From assembly GCA_947175975.1 (NCBI GenBank), contig CAMWOX010000052.1:1-9499 (forward strand): a DNA stretch of 9,499 nucleotides. Direction: 5' to 3'. How positions within the stretch are numbered: the first letter of the stretch is position 1; every line of letters starts with the position of its first letter. The translations under genes were made by a program, and so were the position numbers. Under the pieces are notes generated by a model, which had not been told where the DNA came from, searched no databases, and saw only the letters and a program-made list of their open reading frames with translations. Positions 8,101-9,499 of this stretch are shown one piece after another. The stretch is from an uncultured Ruminococcus sp. Lineage in GTDB: Bacteria > Bacillota > Clostridia > Oscillospirales > Ruminococcaceae.

Positions 8101-8140
8101 AACTTCGCAATGTTTTTTTGATACTTTCAAGCTTACTCAT
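5066..8140 (-). CDS. DinG/XPD-like superfamily 2 helicase of the pPIWI-RE island
   Basis: This is a 1024-residue ATP-dependent helicase. Visible motifs are: Walker A GMVGSGKST (246-254); Walker B DECD (416-419, FDECDK); LLLSGSSWAEG (679-689) at the place of motif III; LLMIVNSYHEAKIAVKYL (760-777) as motif IV; RILIAPAQAIERGYNIV (821-837) as motif V; and QIFGRLAR (931-938) as the motif VI arginine fingers. Between Walker A and the DECD box lie four cysteines, C330, C350, C362 and C368 (EPCTKL, YTCPYLDICPAT), placed as the [4Fe-4S] ligands of DinG/XPD helicases. About 240 residues before Walker A and about 250 acidic helical residues between DECD and motif III (430-670) are island-specific. The start is the ATG overlapping the REase stop by 8 nt (ATGAGTAA), with GGAAGG upstream. 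It presumably unwinds duplex or R-loop DNA for the PIWI and nuclease partners. Confidence 0.88.
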   Translation of the reverse strand: MSKLESIKKTLRSYMPYDIPVNDFVMTEMTLAVLEDIAPESNPESAYLLLHNYTIIGKTSDPKKAAFLQKAHICLRQCSSKQKWQQLLEQYQDSRLENIRYYTLIPEVKEGKSILRLEHNSRSIPSPERRDSYLEHICHFKEKHNMNYAKAGTYQFWTDISENPWVEVKIPIRKPKMPVLHAPKNERAAITVKIADLFSTAEEMRKILPEDYCADTLKNNIIKIVIGNRVILAENLTIQEVVNLVGMVGSGKSTLMKVLTYHLSKQDKKVMLVMDTVADVLHMYHYFRRLHLNVSPLIGKNERMKYIYQVMEKNANYLKPKFSEYLTAPCLVAGMAQSSEVAPQFGNEPCTKLKKDGKNYTCPYLDICPATKMYRDALTSAVVVTTVQGLAAVRIPGENQLFLEYVLHQADLVIFDECDKVQKTLDEFFTPSTDFMEFIHNNADACRDDMKQNPEKLDNTDRNAISYSELRLQSLAMFQRVRESIQSVSGTWEKLFQNTFSSMTLWKQLSEDSENGRHPLSEEVLERLEAVMDEPDDEELDIILDYAGDRQQEHKFTQKLQRWLNQHHCQSDTETFQHIKLYLIVVRFDKYVHSLEEAYSFLTEEEKSEMELFHFLQARFTAQQKLLPSAVMGNLFGMKNDAKKGLQLYRQYAFGRALMNRFPWLRLTEAGKPAGPHVLLLSGSSWAEGCLEYHVNVPVQYLLEAEEWKRKKLAETSIIDLNTGIKVSGGGQEKRAEHLKQVIQKSMDAIEGELFNDGKLLMIVNSYHEAKIAVKYLNTQLQNYPEKAACMIRPTDDTSDVPEEYHVLRGEIAAFQEHSARILIAPAQAIERGYNIVDQGGHSTFGSVFFLVRPMAVPDEISGKCAKLNGIIEKRFFKEEFFCAFEKSKELRHYAAQQWHIMEEQSRKALKYLNDTMKMDITAGLFILILQIFGRLARITDKTKPAPRVYFADGAFRTNPEQPDGYDCLNALREYLEQMMQDESSGEIAKTLYQPFYEAFVRGVNENVYTDLPYGDDPEDEYDF
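5131..5135 (-). promoter_or_regulatory. Ribosome binding site of the pPIWI-RE gene, inside the helicase coding end
   Basis: AGGAG on the minus strand lies within the last codons of the helicase gene. Its 9-nt distance selects ATG 5121 over ATG 5127 (3 nt) as the PIWI start. Ribosomes translating the helicase 3' end would keep it accessible, which suggests coupled, roughly stoichiometric expression. Confidence 0.65.
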
Positions 8141-9209
8141 TGACTTTCACCTTCCTCAGCATCTGATATAGTTCATGGTCAGTGATACATTGCACTAACT
8201 TGTCTTTGAGTACATCATTACATATGTCACAATAATCCGGAAATTCTCGTTTCGTTGGAACAACATAGAATCTTTTATTTGCCGCAACTGTTTCAAATGC
8301 TTCATCTGCTTTGATAGCATTGGCCAACGCATAAGGATTCCGGTACATTTTTGCATCAACAGCCCATATACTTCCATCCGGCAGCATAATCTGAATGTCA
8401 TACCGATCCTTTTCAGGCCAAAGTATGGTCTTGCATCCATATTTCTCTGCTTTTTGTTTGATTTCCAGTTCTAACTTTCCCGGCAGACATATGTACCGCA
8501 TAACACCGTGTTTTAATCTTTTATTTTCAAATGTATCCAATAAAGTTAATTGTTCTGGTACAGGATGTTTCGCTGTACAGGAAAAATTACAGCACTTTGC
8601 CTGATTACCGTGAAACCGCATTGTCCATCCACACTGCGGACAAAGATAACTTTCCTGCGGAATAGCCTCATATGCCATGTCGATAACGTCCTGTATTTCC
8701 TTTGTCGGATGAATCCTCTTGAATTTCCGAAGTTCTTTATCTGTACAAACAGGATGTTCTATAATAAATCGACGAACCGCTGTATAGTCCGCTTCAGATA
8801 ACTCTTTCATTTTATGATAAACTATTCTTTGCTCCAACGCTTTGAACAAATCATCTTCCGCATCTTTATACAAATCAGAACATTCTTCTGTTATATGAAA
8901 GCTGTAGCCATCGTCCAAAGTAATCAGAGCATCTGTCTGAAAAAGCGGGAAACAGCTAACTTTTTCAAAAAATACTTCATCCCATCCAAGAAACCATTCT
9001 TTTACTGGTCTGGTTGCATATTTCTCCAGAAAAGCCGACTCATGTAGCTCTGCAAGCATCTGCAACTGATGATTCTGAACTGCCAATGCAGAAAGCATAT
9101 TTAATCCATACATCAGATGATTGCTATATACATATTTATCACAGCGTTCTTTTTCATATAATCCCACTGCAATGGCATACAGCATCTTGTTGAATTTTGT
9201 TTCGTCCAT
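8133..9209 (-). CDS. pPIWI-RE-associated REase: zinc ribbon plus PD-(D/E)xK nuclease
   Basis: This is a 358-residue protein and the first gene of the operon, with GGAGG (9216-9220) 6 nt before ATG 9209. Residues 1-180 are mainly helical with no motif I recognise and probably correspond to an island-specific N-terminal module. A cysteine cluster follows at 190-211 (C190, C193, C206, C207, C211; CPQCGWTMRF, KCCNFSC), probably a zinc ribbon. The C-terminal part carries a restriction-endonuclease-fold core: an acidic helix LELEIKQKAEKYG (246-258), then RYDIQIMLPDGSIWAVDAKMY (269-289). D271, D285 and K287 are the likely metal-binding and catalytic residues, and a helix with ANAIKADEAFE follows. 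The match to the nuclease of the three-gene pPIWI-RE island rests on this motif together with the two downstream partners. It likely cleaves DNA exposed or marked by the helicase and PIWI protein. It overlaps the helicase start by 8 nt. Confidence 0.84.
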   Translation of the reverse strand: MDETKFNKMLYAIAVGLYEKERCDKYVYSNHLMYGLNMLSALAVQNHQLQMLAELHESAFLEKYATRPVKEWFLGWDEVFFEKVSCFPLFQTDALITLDDGYSFHITEECSDLYKDAEDDLFKALEQRIVYHKMKELSEADYTAVRRFIIEHPVCTDKELRKFKRIHPTKEIQDVIDMAYEAIPQESYLCPQCGWTMRFHGNQAKCCNFSCTAKHPVPEQLTLLDTFENKRLKHGVMRYICLPGKLELEIKQKAEKYGCKTILWPEKDRYDIQIMLPDGSIWAVDAKMYRNPYALANAIKADEAFETVAANKRFYVVPTKREFPDYCDICNDVLKDKLVQCITDHELYQMLRKVKVNE

Positions 9210-9234
9210 ATTCGTCCTCCAATCAGATAAACTG

Positions 9235-9269
9235 AACCACTACCGCCTAAAGGCGAGGGTTTTAACCCC
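9235..9269 (-). other. Two alternative hairpins between terminator and REase start
   Basis: On the minus strand the leader contains GGGT-TAAA-ACCC (9257-9268), and, sharing its right arm, AACC + CGCC - loop TTTA - GGCG + GGTT (9235-9261, with a 2/5-nt internal loop). The two cannot form together. The second hairpin with its TTTA loop, followed by TTCAG, also resembles the right-end hairpin of IS200/IS605-type elements, but no transposase, TnpB or left end is present here. The hairpin ends about 15 nt before the Shine-Dalgarno. Confidence 0.45.
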
Positions 9270-9280
9270 ATTATACAGAC

Positions 9281-9316
9281 AATAAAAAGCACTTTCCGAA
9301 AAATATCAGAAAATGC
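9281..9316 (-). terminator. Rho-independent terminator in the leader of the pPIWI-RE operon
   Basis: On the minus strand an 8-bp stem, GCATTTTC (9309-9316) with GAAAGTGC (9289-9296), one G-U pair, closes a 12-nt loop TGATATTTTTCG (9297-9308) and is followed by TTTTTATT (9281-9288). It lies 72 nt before the REase start codon and about 80 nt after the predicted transcription start. It would therefore stop operon transcription unless it is overridden. Its loop is complementary to the 5' end of the same RNA. Confidence 0.72.
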
Positions 9317-9397
9317 TGTTGCTTCTAAACAGAATGAACAAAGATTACCATATCCAGAATAGTTCTTTGCTCAACTACTATGATATTTTTCGTGTAC
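9281..9397 (-). ncRNA. Structured leader RNA or attenuator (about 117 nt) of the pPIWI-RE operon
   Basis: The predicted transcript from about 9397 opens with CGAAAAAUAUCA (9381-9392), the perfect reverse complement of the terminator loop (9297-9308). Between them lie two further hairpins: GCAAAGA-ACUAU...AUGGU-AA-UCUUUGU (9338-9370) and CUGUU...AACAG (9316-9332). AUAGU (9376-9380) can also pair with ACUAU just after it, competing with the first hairpin. The 12-bp long-range helix and the terminator stem exclude each other sterically, so the segment can act as a switch between read-through and termination, or be released as a small RNA. I recognise no known riboswitch, T-box or leader-peptide class. 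The pairing is seen directly; the regulatory role is inferred. Confidence 0.6.
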
Positions 9398-9403
9398 AAT
9401 TAC

Positions 9404-9432
9404 ATTCTATCATACTCCACCTAATATGTCAA
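9404..9432 (-). promoter_or_regulatory. Main sigma-A promoter of the pPIWI-RE operon
   Basis: On the minus strand there is a perfect -35 TTGACA (9427-9432), a 17-bp spacer and -10 TAGAAT (9404-9409). The expected start site is about 9395-9397, immediately before the 12-nt segment that pairs with the terminator loop. The leader would be about 187 nt long. A near-consensus promoter in front of an intrinsic terminator is the usual layout of a constitutively initiated, conditionally terminated operon. Confidence 0.78.
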
Positions 9433-9446
9433 GCATCTCAATGCTT
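9431..9446. repeat. Inverted repeat overlapping the -35 box
   Basis: AAGCAT-CTCA-ATGCTT is a perfect 6-bp inverted repeat with a 4-bp centre. It touches the last two bases of the -35 element of the operon promoter, where a repressor or activator could bind. On the plus strand it is followed by a short T run, but no plus-strand gene precedes it. Confidence 0.45.
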
Positions 9447-9464
9447 TTTGTAGGACATGCCAGC

Positions 9465-9496
9465 TTATACAAAAGAATTTTGTACAATATGTATAA
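9465..9496. repeat. Nested inverted repeats upstream of the operon promoter
   Basis: TTATACA (9465-9471) pairs with TGTATAA (9490-9496), and inside it TACAAAA-GAA-TTTTGTA (9468-9484) is a second 7-bp inverted repeat. TGTACAAT occurs here (9481-9488) and again at the predicted start site (9393-9400), 88 bp away. These could be operator sites or belong to a gene beyond the window edge. Confidence 0.4.
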
Positions 9497-9499
9497 AAG

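Noticed and set aside
1400..9047. Plus-strand open frames of 60-111 codons opposite the large genes
   Set aside because: They are shadows of the minus-strand genes, lack ribosome binding sites and show no recognisable domains.
9270..9275. Perfect TATAAT on the minus strand just downstream of the leader terminator, a possible second promoter
   Set aside because: No recognisable -35 at 16-18 bp (the region reads CGGAAA) and no TGn extension; noted because it would bypass the terminator.
9325..9351. Possible 8-codon leader peptide MVIFVHSV in the operon leader
   Set aside because: No Shine-Dalgarno at a usable distance and no run of regulatory codons; it overlaps hairpin arms and is probably chance.
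1..9499. CRISPR array, tRNA or rRNA
   Set aside because: No regularly spaced repeats of suitable length and no cloverleaf or rRNA-like stretch found by eye.

Overview
The window is AT-rich, low-GC DNA, probably from a gut Clostridia (Oscillospiraceae/Ruminococcus-like) genome. That guess rests on base composition, the Firmicutes-type promoters and Shine-Dalgarno sites, and the style of the integrase, the IS701-type transposase and the XRE/desulforedoxin-type fragment; the genus is uncertain. Every gene I can support is on the minus strand.

Right to left (direction of transcription): at 9404-9432 there is a near-consensus sigma-A promoter. It is followed by a leader of about 190 nt holding a Rho-independent terminator (9281-9316). 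The 12-nt loop of this terminator is perfectly complementary to the first nucleotides of the same transcript (9381-9392). This looks like an undescribed conditional-termination leader or small RNA. Behind it are three overlapping genes: a zinc-ribbon plus PD-(D/E)xK nuclease (8133-9209), a large DinG/XPD-like superfamily 2 helicase with candidate Fe-S cysteines (5066-8140), and a PIWI/Argonaute-related protein of the pPIWI-RE type (2635-5121). Together they form the three-gene pPIWI-RE island, predicted by comparative genomics to act in conflict with invading DNA. The helicase would open duplexes or R-loops, the PIWI protein would bind a guide or target strand, and the REase would probably supply cleavage. 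In this copy the PIWI RNase H-fold domain seems to lack acidic residues at two expected positions.

The left third (1-2620) is a scrapyard of mobile DNA. It holds a fragment of an XRE-regulator/desulforedoxin-type protein (2441-2620), a nearly complete IS701-family element (1113-2440) inserted against that fragment, and a tyrosine recombinase pseudogene (14-927) with an intact promoter but one frameshift and one nonsense codon. The IS transposase carries the canonical slippery heptamer A_AAA_AAG just before its stop, and a family-like C-terminal tail continues in the -1 frame. This setting fits an accessory or defence island.

There is no CRISPR array, tRNA or rRNA that I can recognise. The only non-coding stretches longer than 250 bases are the operon leader region (9210-9499) and the IS flank plus its 3' end (928-1267); both are described below.
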